Both the position numbers and the translations under genes were made by a program. A DNA stretch of 64,000 bases from Andeanibacterium fulvum (GTDB lineage: Bacteria > Pseudomonadota > Alphaproteobacteria > Sphingomonadales > Sphingomonadaceae): positions 1-64,000 of the forward strand of contig NZ_JBANRM010000003.1 in assembly GCF_037154085.1 (NCBI RefSeq), written 5' to 3'. The notes under the pieces are model-generated. The model was not told the DNA's origin and searched no databases. It worked only from the letters and a program-made list of their open reading frames with translations. The first letter of the stretch is position 1. Each line of letters begins with the position of its first letter. Positions 33,126-41,173 of the stretch are shown here, piece after piece.

Positions 33126-34315
33126 CCAAGGCGGCGCGGCGCGTTCTGTCGATCGCGACGCTCTATCCCAATTCCGCCACGCCCCGCTTCGGCACCTTCG
33201 TCGCCCGCCAGATGGAAGCGCTGGCGGCACGTGGCGACTGGGACGTGACACTCATCAATCCCGTCGGCATTCCGCCCATCGCCTTCGGCCGTTATCGCGC
33301 CCTCGCCCGCGTCCTGAAAAGCGGCCGCGAAGCCGGGGTGGATGTACACCGGCTGCGTTTCACTCTGCTGCCCAAATTCGGCGCAAAGCTGAACCCGGCG
33401 GCCATCGCGCGGGCGGTGCTGCCGCTGGCGCGCCGCCTGCATGCGGAACGGCCTTTCGACATCGTCGATGCCCAGTTCTTCTATCCCGACGGCCCGGCCG
33501 CCGCACGGATCGCGCGGGAACTGGGCCTGCCGCTGTCGATCAAGGCGCGCGGGGCGGATATCCATTTCTGGGGCGACCGACCATGGGCGCATCTGGCCAT
33601 GCTGGAAGCCAGCGAACAGGCGGCAGGCATGCTGGCCGTGTCCGAAGCGCTGGCGACCGACATGGAAGCGCTGGGGATGGAGCGCGGCAAGATCATTGTG
33701 CACCGCACCGGGCTGGATCACACCCGCTTCCATCCGCTGGGACGCGCCAATGCGCGGCTGGCGATGGCCGCCGATCACGGCGTGCGGATCGCTCGGGAGG
33801 AAAAGCTGCTCGCCTGCGTCGGTGCGCTCATCCCGCGCAAGGGACAGGCCTATGCGATCGAGGCGCTCTCGGCGCTGGACGGCGTACACCTTGCCCTTGT
33901 CGGCAAAGGGCCGGACGAAGCGAGCCTGCGGCAGCTGGCCGAGAGGATCGGCGTTGCCGGACGCGTCCATTTCCTTGGCAGCGTGGACCATGACCAATTG
34001 CCGGTCATCCTCTCCGCCGCCGATGCCATGGTGCTGCCCTCTGCCAGCGAAGGCCTTGCCAATGCCTGGGTGGAGGCGCTCGCCTGCGGGACGCCGCTGG
34101 TGATCTGCGATGCCGGGGGCGCGCGCGAACTGGTCCGCGATGCCTCCGCCGGGCTGATCGTGGAGCGTAATGCCGAAGCCGTCGCCAGGGGCATTCGCGC
34201 CCTGCTGGCCGATCCGCCCGACCCGCAGGCAGTCGCAGCCAATGCCGCCCCGTTCAGCTGGGAAGCGAACGCAGCGGCGCTGGCGGAATATTACGAAAAA
34301 TTGCTGACCCGCTGA
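33122..34315 (+). CDS. Glycosyltransferase family 4 protein
   Basis: 397 residues, GT-B fold. The N-terminal half holds the acceptor side (LYPNSATPRFGTFVARQMEAL). The C-terminal half has the donor site with the E-x7-E motif SASEGLANAWVEAL and CGTPLVICDAGGAREL. It uses an NDP-sugar; donor and acceptor cannot be read from sequence. The GTG start overlaps the XRE stop, so translation is coupled. Neighbouring genes give no polysaccharide cluster. Confidence 0.9.
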   Translation: MTKAARRVLSIATLYPNSATPRFGTFVARQMEALAARGDWDVTLINPVGIPPIAFGRYRALARVLKSGREAGVDVHRLRFTLLPKFGAKLNPAAIARAVLPLARRLHAERPFDIVDAQFFYPDGPAAARIARELGLPLSIKARGADIHFWGDRPWAHLAMLEASEQAAGMLAVSEALATDMEALGMERGKIIVHRTGLDHTRFHPLGRANARLAMAADHGVRIAREEKLLACVGALIPRKGQAYAIEALSALDGVHLALVGKGPDEASLRQLAERIGVAGRVHFLGSVDHDQLPVILSAADAMVLPSASEGLANAWVEALACGTPLVICDAGGARELVRDASAGLIVERNAEAVARGIRALLADPPDPQAVAANAAPFSWEANAAALAEYYEKLLTR

Positions 34316-34363
34316 CCCGCCCGCGCCCGGATTGTTCCGAAACGCGAGCGGTCAGGTTAGGGA

Positions 34364-35341
34364 TCAGGCTTCGCCGCGTGCCAGGGCGTCTGCCTTGTCG
34401 CCCGGTGTTTCTTCCGGAACGAAGCTGTGCGAATCGACGCCCAGCCAGATCAGGATCGGCGCGGCCATGTAGACCGAGCTGTAGGTACCCACGAAAATGC
34501 CCAGCGTGATCGCCGCCGTGAAGCCGAACAGGCTCGCCGGGCCGATCAGCAGCAGTGCCACCAGCACGATCAGGATGGTGAGCGAAGTCATCACCGTGCG
34601 CGCCAGAGTTTCATTGACCGAGAGATCGAGAATCTCGGGCAGCTGCATCTTGCGGTATTTCTTCATGTTCTCGCGGATACGGTCATAGACCACGATCGTG
34701 TCGTTCAGCGAATAACCGATGATGGTCAGAATCGCGGCGACGATCTTGAGGTCGAACTCGATCTGGAACAGCGCGAACATGCCCATGGTGAGCGAGACGT
34801 CGTGCACCAGCGCGAAAAGCGCCCCCACGCCGAACTGCCATTCGAACCGCACCCAGATATAGATCGAGATCGCCAGCATGGCGAAGCCGAGCGCATACAT
34901 AGCGGTCGTGAACAACTCGCCGGAGACCTTGCCCGAAACCGAGGAAAGGTCATCGATCCGGGCGTCCTTGAACTCGGCCTTGATCGAATTGACGACATTG
35001 GTGGTCATCGCATCGGAGGCAGCCGGGTCTTCCGCGACATTTTCCGGCAGCGGGAAGCGGATCGAAACCTCGTTCTGCGCGCCCGCGATCTGGATCACCG
35101 GTTCGCCATAGCCGAGCCCGGCCACCTGCTCGCGCAGTTCGGCGACAGGCGCCTCCTTGCTCTGCGTGAAGGTGACGAGGATCTGCTGGCCGCCGACGAA
35201 GTCGACACCGAGATTGAGGCCCCGGATCAGCACGAGCGCGATACTGCCCAGAATCAGCAGGGTGCTGATCGAGTAGAACGGCACGCGCCACTTGAGGAAG
35301 TGGATGTTCGTATCGTCGGGGACGAGTTTGAGCAGTCGCAT
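34364..35341 (-). CDS. secF: Protein translocase subunit SecF
   Basis: 325 residues with six membrane helices. The first helix is followed by LNLGVDFVGGQQILV, and the periplasmic domain carries GEPVIQIAGAQNEVSIRF. The C-terminal SecD/F block contains ISIYIWVRFEWQFGVGALFALVHDV and IIGYSLNDTIVVYDRIREN. With SecD it uses the proton gradient to pull proteins out of the SecYEG channel. Last gene of yajC-secD-secF. Confidence 0.97.
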   Translation of the reverse strand: MRLLKLVPDDTNIHFLKWRVPFYSISTLLILGSIALVLIRGLNLGVDFVGGQQILVTFTQSKEAPVAELREQVAGLGYGEPVIQIAGAQNEVSIRFPLPENVAEDPAASDAMTTNVVNSIKAEFKDARIDDLSSVSGKVSGELFTTAMYALGFAMLAISIYIWVRFEWQFGVGALFALVHDVSLTMGMFALFQIEFDLKIVAAILTIIGYSLNDTIVVYDRIRENMKKYRKMQLPEILDLSVNETLARTVMTSLTILIVLVALLLIGPASLFGFTAAITLGIFVGTYSSVYMAAPILIWLGVDSHSFVPEETPGDKADALARGEA

Positions 35342-35358
35342 CTTTGTCCGCCCCTAGC

Positions 35359-36957
35359 TTAGATGTTGAGGTCCTGCGGGCGCGCCTTGCGCAGCCAGCC
35401 GGCGACCCACAGGCGGGTCATGGTCACAGCCGTGAACACGGAGGTCACGATGCCGATCATCAGCACCACGGCGAAACCGCGCACCGGGCCCGAACCGAAA
35501 GCGAAGAGCAGCACGGCGGCGATCACGTTGGTGATGTTCGCGTCGAAGATCGCGCGGCTCGCTTCCTTGTACCCGGTCTCGATCGCGGCGACGACACGTC
35601 GCCCTCGCTTTCGTTCTTCGCGGATACGTTCGTTGATCAGCACGTTGGCGTCCACTGCCGCGCCGATGGTCAGCACGAAACCGGCAATACCCGGCAGAGT
35701 CAGCGTGGTCTTGAACGCAGCCATCACGCCCAGCAGCATCAGCACGTTCACGATCAGCGCCGCATTGGCGTAGAGGCCGAGGCGACCGTAAGTGAAGCCC
35801 ATCAGCAGCAGCACCGCCAGCGAGCCGACGCCCATGGCGAGCAGGCCCTTGCGGATCGAGTCAGCGCCCAGTTCCGGGCCGACCGTGCCCTGCTGGATCA
35901 CGGTAAGATCGACAGGCAGCGCGCCGGAACGCAGCGAGATCGCGAGCTGGTTGGCGCTCTCGGTCGTGAAGCTGCCGGAAATCTGCGCCTTGCCGCCCAG
36001 GATCGGTTCGTTGATGTTCGGCGCGGAAAGCACCTGGCCATCGAGGATGATCGCGAAGGGCTTGCCGACATTCTGCGCGGTCAGGTCGGCGAACTTCTTG
36101 CCGCCGGCCTGATCGAAGGTGATGTCGACCACCGCCTGATTGGTGCGCTGTTCGAAACTCTGCTGCGCATTGGTGAGCGAATCCCCGCGAATGCCGCCAA
36201 GGCGCTTCACTGCGATCGCAGTGCCGGCGAAGGGCGTGCCCGGCGCATAGGGAACGATTTCGCTACCCGGAGGCGCGATGCCCTGCACGATGTCGGATTG
36301 CAGCGCAGTTGTGTCCACCAGCTTGAATTCGAGCTTGGCCGTCTGGCCGAGCAGCGACTTCAGTGCTTCAGGATCGCTGAGGCCCGGGACCTGCACCGAA
36401 ATGCGGGTATCGCCTTCGCGGATGATGGTCGGCTCGCGCGTGCCCAAGGCGTCGATACGCTTGCGGACCACTTCGGTCGCCGTATCCATCGCGTTGGTGA
36501 TTGCCTGATCGAGGCCGTTCTTGGTGGGCGTCAGCACGAAACGGCTGCCATCCACCACTTCGAGGTTCCATTCGCGAACCGGGCCGCTGCCATTGACGAG
36601 CGGCAGCAGTTCCTCGCGCGCACGGTCCACCTGAGTGGCATCGTCGAGCAGGAAGCTGATCCGGCCGTTGCTGCTGGACAGATCGCCGATGCGGATGCTG
36701 GGCGAGGCCTGACGCAGCACGCGGCGCACGTCTTCTTCCATGCTTTCCAGACGCTGGCGCGCGACCTGCTTGGTATTCGCCTCAAGCAGGATCTGGCTGC
36801 CGCCAGCAAGGTCCAGCCCCAGATTGACCTGCGGCCCGGGAATAGCTGCCGGCCATTTCACGCCGCTCAGGGTGGCAATGGTGGGGAGCGCCAAGGCAAT
36901 CGCCGCCAGCGTCAGGAACCAGAGCCAGATTCTTTTCCAACCGGGAAAATCGAGCAT
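35359..36957 (-). CDS. secD: Protein translocase subunit SecD
   Basis: 532 residues. An N-terminal membrane helix is followed by NLGLDLAGGSQILLEA, a large periplasmic P1 domain with VQVPGLSDPEALKSLLG, and then five more helices. GIAGFVLTIGAAVDANVLINERIREE is the conserved charged motif of the membrane part. The gene starts 13 bp after yajC and ends 17 bp before secF. Confidence 0.97.
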   Translation of the reverse strand: MLDFPGWKRIWLWFLTLAAIALALPTIATLSGVKWPAAIPGPQVNLGLDLAGGSQILLEANTKQVARQRLESMEEDVRRVLRQASPSIRIGDLSSSNGRISFLLDDATQVDRAREELLPLVNGSGPVREWNLEVVDGSRFVLTPTKNGLDQAITNAMDTATEVVRKRIDALGTREPTIIREGDTRISVQVPGLSDPEALKSLLGQTAKLEFKLVDTTALQSDIVQGIAPPGSEIVPYAPGTPFAGTAIAVKRLGGIRGDSLTNAQQSFEQRTNQAVVDITFDQAGGKKFADLTAQNVGKPFAIILDGQVLSAPNINEPILGGKAQISGSFTTESANQLAISLRSGALPVDLTVIQQGTVGPELGADSIRKGLLAMGVGSLAVLLLMGFTYGRLGLYANAALIVNVLMLLGVMAAFKTTLTLPGIAGFVLTIGAAVDANVLINERIREERKRGRRVVAAIETGYKEASRAIFDANITNVIAAVLLFAFGSGPVRGFAVVLMIGIVTSVFTAVTMTRLWVAGWLRKARPQDLNI

Positions 36958-36970
36958 CGTGCCTGTCCGA

Positions 36971-37291
36971 TCAGTCGTTGGCGGGAGTGCCGCCGGGCGT
37001 CAGCACGTCGGTGATGGTCTGCTTGACCGCCTTCACCTTCACGCCCTGGGCAAGTTCGACTTCGACATAGACGTCGTCGACCTTGACGATCTTGCCGACG
37101 AGACCGCCGCCAGTGACCACCTGATCCCCGCGCTTCATCGCCTGCACCTTCTGCTGGTGTTCCTTCTGCCGCTTCATCTGCGGGCGCAGGATCAGGAACC
37201 AGAAGATCACGATCATGCCGATAATGGGCAGGAAGCCCATCAACTGCTGCGTGCCGCTGGCTCCGGCGCTGGCGGAAAGGTAATCAAGCAT
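36971..37291 (-). CDS. yajC: Preprotein translocase subunit YajC
   Basis: 106 residues: one membrane helix (about 19-42, GFLPIIGMIVIFWFLILRPQ), then QMKRQKEHQQKVQAMKRGDQVV and the small beta domain GLVGKIVKVDDVYVEVELA. It accompanies SecDF in the holotranslocon. First gene of the operon; the 220 bp to its right contain the tRNA-Pro promoter on the other strand. Confidence 0.95.
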   Translation of the reverse strand: MLDYLSASAGASGTQQLMGFLPIIGMIVIFWFLILRPQMKRQKEHQQKVQAMKRGDQVVTGGGLVGKIVKVDDVYVEVELAQGVKVKAVKQTITDVLTPGGTPAND

Positions 37292-37467
37292 CAGGCACGC
37301 CCCTCAATCATTCGGCGGAAATTTTCGCGTTCAATTGGTGCCGGAATGTTGGATTTCAAGGCTCCGGCAAACAGGTTGCGCGCCTAGCAGCAAAGCCATG
37401 GGGGTGCAACGCGCCTGCCCGGTTCGCCGTTCAAAGCAGCTTCTTCTCAAAAGGCTGGAACAGTCGC

Positions 37468-37496
37468 TTGCATGATCGCGGACACCTGCCTATAGG
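37468..37496 (+). promoter_or_regulatory. Promoter of tRNA-Pro(GGG)
   Basis: TTGCAT (37468-37473) and TATAGG (37491-37496) with a 17-bp spacer, ending 15 bp before the tRNA. Confidence 0.6.
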
Positions 37497-37511
37497 GCGC
37501 GCCTCCACTGT

Positions 37512-37588
37512 CGGGACGTAGCGCAGCCTGGTAGCGCATCACACTGGGGGTGTGGGGGTCGGAGGTTCGAATCCTCTCGTCCCGACCA
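37512..37588 (+). tRNA. tRNA-Pro (GGG)
   Basis: Acceptor stem CGGGACG/CGTCCCG, D-arm GCGCAGCCTGGTAGCGC, anticodon loop CTGGGGG (anticodon GGG), T-arm with GGTTCGAATCC, discriminator A and encoded CCA. All stems pair. Confidence 0.96.
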
Positions 37589-37643
37589 GTGGACTTAACT
37601 CACCCCGAAATCGTCAAACGCGGCCCCGGCTTTCAGCCGGGCG

Positions 37644-38495
37644 TCAGGTCGCCCGGGCAATGCGGTTTTCGATCGCGCCGATCCCGTCGATCTCGCAGCG
37701 CACCACATCGCCTTCCTGCAGGAATTGCGGGGGTTGCATCCCCATCCCCACCCCTTCCGGCGTGCCGGTGGCGATGAGGTCGCCCGGCTCCAGCGTGAAG
37801 GCGGTGGAGAGATACTCGATCTGCTTCGCAACCGGATGGATCATGTTGGCAGTGGTGCTTTCCTGCCGTTTTTCCCCATTCACGAAGCAGCGCAGCGCCA
37901 GCGCCTGCGGGTCGGGAATCTCGTCCGCCGTCACGATCCACGGGCCTATCGGGCCATGGGTGTCGAAGCTCTTGCCCATGGTGAAAGTGGGCGTGTGCTT
38001 CTGCCAGTCGCGCGCGGAAACGTCGTTCGCCACCAGATAGCCGAAAATATGGGACAGCGCCCGATCCGCGCTGACGCCCTTGGCCGGTGCGCCGATCACC
38101 ACGCCCAGTTCCACCTCGTAATCGACCATGGTGGAGACGCCGGGGTCGATCGTATCGAACGGGCCGGAAATGCAACTCGTCTGCTTGTTGAACCAATATT
38201 GGTGGGCCGGCGTGGAATCGCGGCCCATTTCCGCGACATGCTTGGCGTAATTCATCCCGATGGCGAGATATTTGCCCGGCCGCAGCGGGGCGAGCAGGCG
38301 CACGTCCTGTAGCCGGTGATGCGGGGCGATCACGTCGGTCAACTCGCGGATTTCCTGCAGTGCGGCCTCTCCCCCGGCGATGATCGAGAGCATGTCGGGG
38401 AACTGGCATCCGGCGGCGGCCAGGCTGATCACGCCTTCATCCTCCACCACGCCGATATCGATCTGTCCGGCAATCTCGAACCGCGCGAGTTTCAT
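37644..38495 (-). CDS. Fumarylacetoacetate hydrolase family protein
   Basis: 283 residues. The C-terminal FAH domain has GMNYAKHVAEMG, the metal-ligand region DYEVELGVVIG, DWQKHTPTFTMGKSFDTHGPIGPWI and LEPGDLIATGTPEGVGMGM. The family covers beta-diketone hydrolysis, decarboxylation and hydration in aromatic and sugar catabolism, so the substrate stays open. The ATG at 38495 follows GAGAGGA; an upstream in-frame extension is not conserved. It stands alone and diverges from the holin gene. Confidence 0.9.
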   Translation of the reverse strand: MKLARFEIAGQIDIGVVEDEGVISLAAAGCQFPDMLSIIAGGEAALQEIRELTDVIAPHHRLQDVRLLAPLRPGKYLAIGMNYAKHVAEMGRDSTPAHQYWFNKQTSCISGPFDTIDPGVSTMVDYEVELGVVIGAPAKGVSADRALSHIFGYLVANDVSARDWQKHTPTFTMGKSFDTHGPIGPWIVTADEIPDPQALALRCFVNGEKRQESTTANMIHPVAKQIEYLSTAFTLEPGDLIATGTPEGVGMGMQPPQFLQEGDVVRCEIDGIGAIENRIARAT

Positions 38496-38598
38496 GCAGA
38501 AATCCTCTCTTACTGGGGCCTTTGCGCCTCCTAACCCGAGAGCAGCCACAAGGCGACAGGGAAGCGCGGGCCAACGCGAGCCGGATCGGATTTTCCAT

Positions 38599-38625
38599 TT
38601 TCCTACACGAACCGTTTTGGTTATT
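38599..38625 (+). promoter_or_regulatory. Putative XRE operator before the GTA-type holin
   Basis: AACCGTTTTGGTTATT (38610-38625) differs from the site at 32519-32534 by one base and keeps the AACC-N5-GGTT palindrome. TTTCCTACA (38599-38607), the reverse complement of TGTAGGAAA, sits 2 bp to the left. It lies 35 bp before the holin ATG. Confidence 0.5.
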
Positions 38626-38659
38626 TCATCGAGCGAATCGCAACCCAAGGAGCAAGCCC

Positions 38660-39073
38660 ATGGCGATCCTCGACATCCTGATCGGCCCGATTTCCTCGAT
38701 CATCGACAAGGTGATTCCCGACAAGGCCGCGCGGGAAAAGGCCAAGCTCGAGCTGATGAAGCTGGAAGGCACGCAGGAAATGCAGCTGATCCAGGCCCAG
38801 CTTTCCGCCATCGTCGCGGAAGCCAATTCGAAAGACCCATGGACCAGCCGGGCTCGGCCCAGCTTCCTCTATGTGATCTACGTGTTGCTGCTGTGGGCCA
38901 TCCCCATGGGCCTGATCGCGGCCTTCCGCCCGGAAGTGGCGCGCGACATCGCGGGCGGCATGAACGCCTATCTCAACGGGCTGCCAGAGCCGCTCTATGC
39001 CCTCTTCGGCACCGGCTATCTCGGCTACACCGCCGCGCGCCAGTGGGGGAAGGTCAAGGGGGTGGAGAGGTAG
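38660..39073 (+). CDS. GTA-type holin (3TM holin family)
   Basis: 137 residues of the family described as holin of 3TMs for gene-transfer release. The head is an amphipathic helix (MAILDILIGPISSIIDKVIP), followed by a charged helix, the conserved DPWTSRARPSFLYVIYVLLL, a membrane helix, and LPEPLYALFGTGYLGYTAARQWG. A holin lets an endolysin reach the wall during phage or gene-transfer-agent release. A ribosome binding site AAGGAG precedes the ATG. No endolysin, capsid or tail gene is nearby, so its role is inferred from the family. Confidence 0.85.
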   Translation: MAILDILIGPISSIIDKVIPDKAAREKAKLELMKLEGTQEMQLIQAQLSAIVAEANSKDPWTSRARPSFLYVIYVLLLWAIPMGLIAAFRPEVARDIAGGMNAYLNGLPEPLYALFGTGYLGYTAARQWGKVKGVER

Positions 39074-39190
39074 GTTCCAAATCCGAAGCCCAATAGTATC
39101 TGTGGATCATTCCGTTCTTTGATTTCTAAAATATCAAATAATTCCTCCGCGCACCTTGACGAATCTCCCCCTGCTTGCTCTGCATAAATT

Positions 39191-39517
39191 ATGCGGGACA
39201 ACTTCAATTATCTCGATGGGTTTCCGCATTTTCGCGTTTTATTCCGTGCAGCCGCAACATTTATTGCACTTCTTGCAGGGGCTCAGGTTTTGGCCGGATT
39301 TTGGAAACCAGCGGAAGACGCAAGGGCTTGGCTATTTAGCGAACTCTGGGCGACGCCGGGCCTTTTTTGTGCCTTCTACGCGCTCTTTTTAACCTCGGAG
39401 TGCATCCAACGCAGTCAGCGCGAGGCAATGGAAAAACTCAGAAGCAATCCGATACGCAACCGCCGCCCTGGAGAACCTCCAAAAAGTCGGCGTGATCGTC
39501 CACGAGGCAAGCGCTGA
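39191..39517 (+). CDS. Unknown small membrane protein
   Basis: 108 residues with two hydrophobic segments (about 18-40 and 52-70) and a strongly basic, proline-containing tail (RNRRPGEPPKSRRDRPRGKR). Base composition here is clearly more AT-rich than in the flanking genes, with codons such as TTT, TTA and ATT that are rare elsewhere in the window, so recent acquisition is possible. No clear ribosome binding site is seen. I do not recognise the family. Confidence 0.5.
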   Translation: MRDNFNYLDGFPHFRVLFRAAATFIALLAGAQVLAGFWKPAEDARAWLFSELWATPGLFCAFYALFLTSECIQRSQREAMEKLRSNPIRNRRPGEPPKSRRDRPRGKR

Positions 39518-39567
39518 TGTGACGACTAGCTTCAATTGTAAATTTATATCACTATATGAGGCAAGCT

Positions 39568-40068
39568 ATGGCTATCGAATGGACTCCCGCTGGATATGTC
39601 GGCGTTGCCTTTGCGCTCTATGCCGCAGTCCATATTGGCCTCGCCCTTGGGATGGGCCGAATTCGTCGCGACCTAGTTCGACACGGCGAAGAGCTCCTTG
39701 CAGACCCTTCAGTTTCTAGAGAAGAAAAGGCGCGCGTGAATCGCCTGCTAGATAATTGTTTTTCATTCAAGGTCTGCATACTCATCCCTATTGCCGTAAT
39801 TTCAATATTACTGGATGAAATCCTCGGCAATAATCAGAAACAATCTGAGAATTTCGAAAAAACCGATCCTCGTATGCACAGTCTCTATTGGCGCTATTTT
39901 TCGTCCGTACTTGCAGCCAACCCGGTTTTTGGTCTTTTTGCGGTTCTTTTTGTTGTATTTGGCGCCCTGATCATTTTCACTCTTTCCAAGGCAAATGGAT
40001 CAAAGAAAGATCGCGTAGCGAACGCGTTCGAACAGCCGATGTGGAAGGCTACTGCTGCGGTGCAATAA
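39568..40068 (+). CDS. Unknown membrane protein with three helices
   Basis: 166 residues. A hydrophobic helix near the N-terminus (GYVGVAFALYAAVHIGLAL), a basic cytoplasmic stretch with RHGEELLADPSVSREEKARVN, a second helix (VCILIPIAVISILL), a polar loop and a third helix (FGLFAVLFVVFGALIIFTL). The ATG at 39568 has GAGG 8 bases upstream; an ATG 4 codons earlier is possible. Composition is AT-rich like the previous gene. No family recognised. Confidence 0.6.
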   Translation: MAIEWTPAGYVGVAFALYAAVHIGLALGMGRIRRDLVRHGEELLADPSVSREEKARVNRLLDNCFSFKVCILIPIAVISILLDEILGNNQKQSENFEKTDPRMHSLYWRYFSSVLAANPVFGLFAVLFVVFGALIIFTLSKANGSKKDRVANAFEQPMWKATAAVQ

Positions 40069-40121
40069 ATGATCAACTGGTTGCCTTCGAACCCCACGCT
40101 CACATTTGATTCGGAACACTC

Positions 40122-40559
40122 ATGTCCGCCACCACCGTCTATGTCCTCAACGGCCCGAATCTGAACCTGCTCGGCATGCGCGAGCCGGAGATTTACGGGA
40201 CCGAGACGCTGGACGACGTCGCGGGGATGCTGGAAGACCGGGCGCGGGAACTGGGGCTGGAGATCGACATGCGCCAGTCCAACCATGAAGGCCATCTGAT
40301 CGACTGGATGCACGAGGCGCAGGCCGAAGGGGCCAAGGCGATCCTCATCAATCCCGGTGCCTATACCCACACCTCCATCGCGCTGCTCGATGCGGCCAAG
40401 TCCATCAAGACGCCGGTGATCGAAGTGCATCTTTCCGATCCCGAAAAGCGTGAGGAATTCCGCCATATTTCCTATGTGGGCATGGCAGCGGTGAAGACGG
40501 TCAAGGGCCTCGGCACGAAGAGCTATCTCGTGGCGCTGGAACACGCCGCCACTCTGTAA
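40122..40559 (+). CDS. aroQ: 3-dehydroquinate dehydratase, type II
   Basis: 145 residues, standard length of the dodecameric type II enzyme of the shikimate pathway. The N-terminal VYVLNGPNLNLLGMREPEIYG has the catalytic tyrosine, ILINPGAYTHTSIALLDA follows, and PVIEVHLSDPEKREEFRH carries the catalytic histidine region. It is followed by accBC on the same strand, a neighbour order common in alphaproteobacteria. Confidence 0.96.
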   Translation: MSATTVYVLNGPNLNLLGMREPEIYGTETLDDVAGMLEDRARELGLEIDMRQSNHEGHLIDWMHEAQAEGAKAILINPGAYTHTSIALLDAAKSIKTPVIEVHLSDPEKREEFRHISYVGMAAVKTVKGLGTKSYLVALEHAATL

Positions 40560-40608
40560 AAGTGCCTGCGGAACGGTACGGCCAAGGAGGAAATCGGGCC
40601 GTCACCCC

Positions 40609-40637
40609 TTGCCAGCCCGGCATTGTCTGCGCATAGC
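40609..40637 (+). promoter_or_regulatory. Possible promoter of accBC
   Basis: TTGCCA (40609-40614) and CATAGC (40632-40637) with a 17-bp spacer, 31 bp before the accB start. Confidence 0.4.
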
Positions 40638-40668
40638 GGCCGCAAAACAGGATACCCACGAGGAACGA

Positions 40669-41160
40669 ATGGGCGAAAGCAAGGGCGCGTCCAGCCGCAA
40701 TGGCCGGATGAATGTCGATACCGATATGGTGCGTGTGCTGGCTGAAATGCTGGCCGATACCGGTCTTACCGAAATCGAGGTGGAAGACGGCGATCGCAAG
40801 ATCCGCGTCTCGCGCGGGGCTGTTGCCGCTGTCGCCGCCGCTCCGGTGGCGGTTGCCGCCGCTGCCCCGGCTGCCGCTCCGGCCGCCGCGGTTGCAGCAC
40901 CGGCCGAAAGCGCGCCGGCCGATCACGCCAATGCGGTGAAATCCCCCATGGTGGGCACGGCCTATCTCTCTTCCGAACCCGGCTCCCCGTCCTTCATCAA
41001 GGTGGGCGACACGGTGAAGGTGGGCGATACGCTGCTGATCGTCGAGGCAATGAAGGTGATGAACCCCATCACCGCCACGGCCGCAGGCACTGTAAAGGCC
41101 ATTCTGGTCGAGAACGCGCAGCCGGTCGAATATGACCAGCCGCTGGTCGTGATCGCGTAA
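40669..41160 (+). CDS. accB: Acetyl-CoA carboxylase biotin carboxyl carrier protein
   Basis: 163 residues. The N-terminal helix region (VRVLAEMLADTGLTEIEVED) leads to an Ala/Pro-rich flexible linker and the biotinyl domain with the biotinylated lysine in VEAMKVMNPI. ATG at 40669 follows GAGGAA. It carries carboxybiotin between AccC and the carboxyltransferase. AccC follows after 13 bp. Confidence 0.96.
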   Translation: MGESKGASSRNGRMNVDTDMVRVLAEMLADTGLTEIEVEDGDRKIRVSRGAVAAVAAAPVAVAAAAPAAAPAAAVAAPAESAPADHANAVKSPMVGTAYLSSEPGSPSFIKVGDTVKVGDTLLIVEAMKVMNPITATAAGTVKAILVENAQPVEYDQPLVVIA

Positions 41161-41173
41161 GGCCCGCGCCGCC

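Noticed and set aside
32444..33997. Upstream continuation of the DUF6456 frame, over 500 codons opposite the XRE and glycosyltransferase genes
   Set aside because: Conserved protein sequence begins only at the ATG at 32443; the rest is antisense to two well-supported genes.
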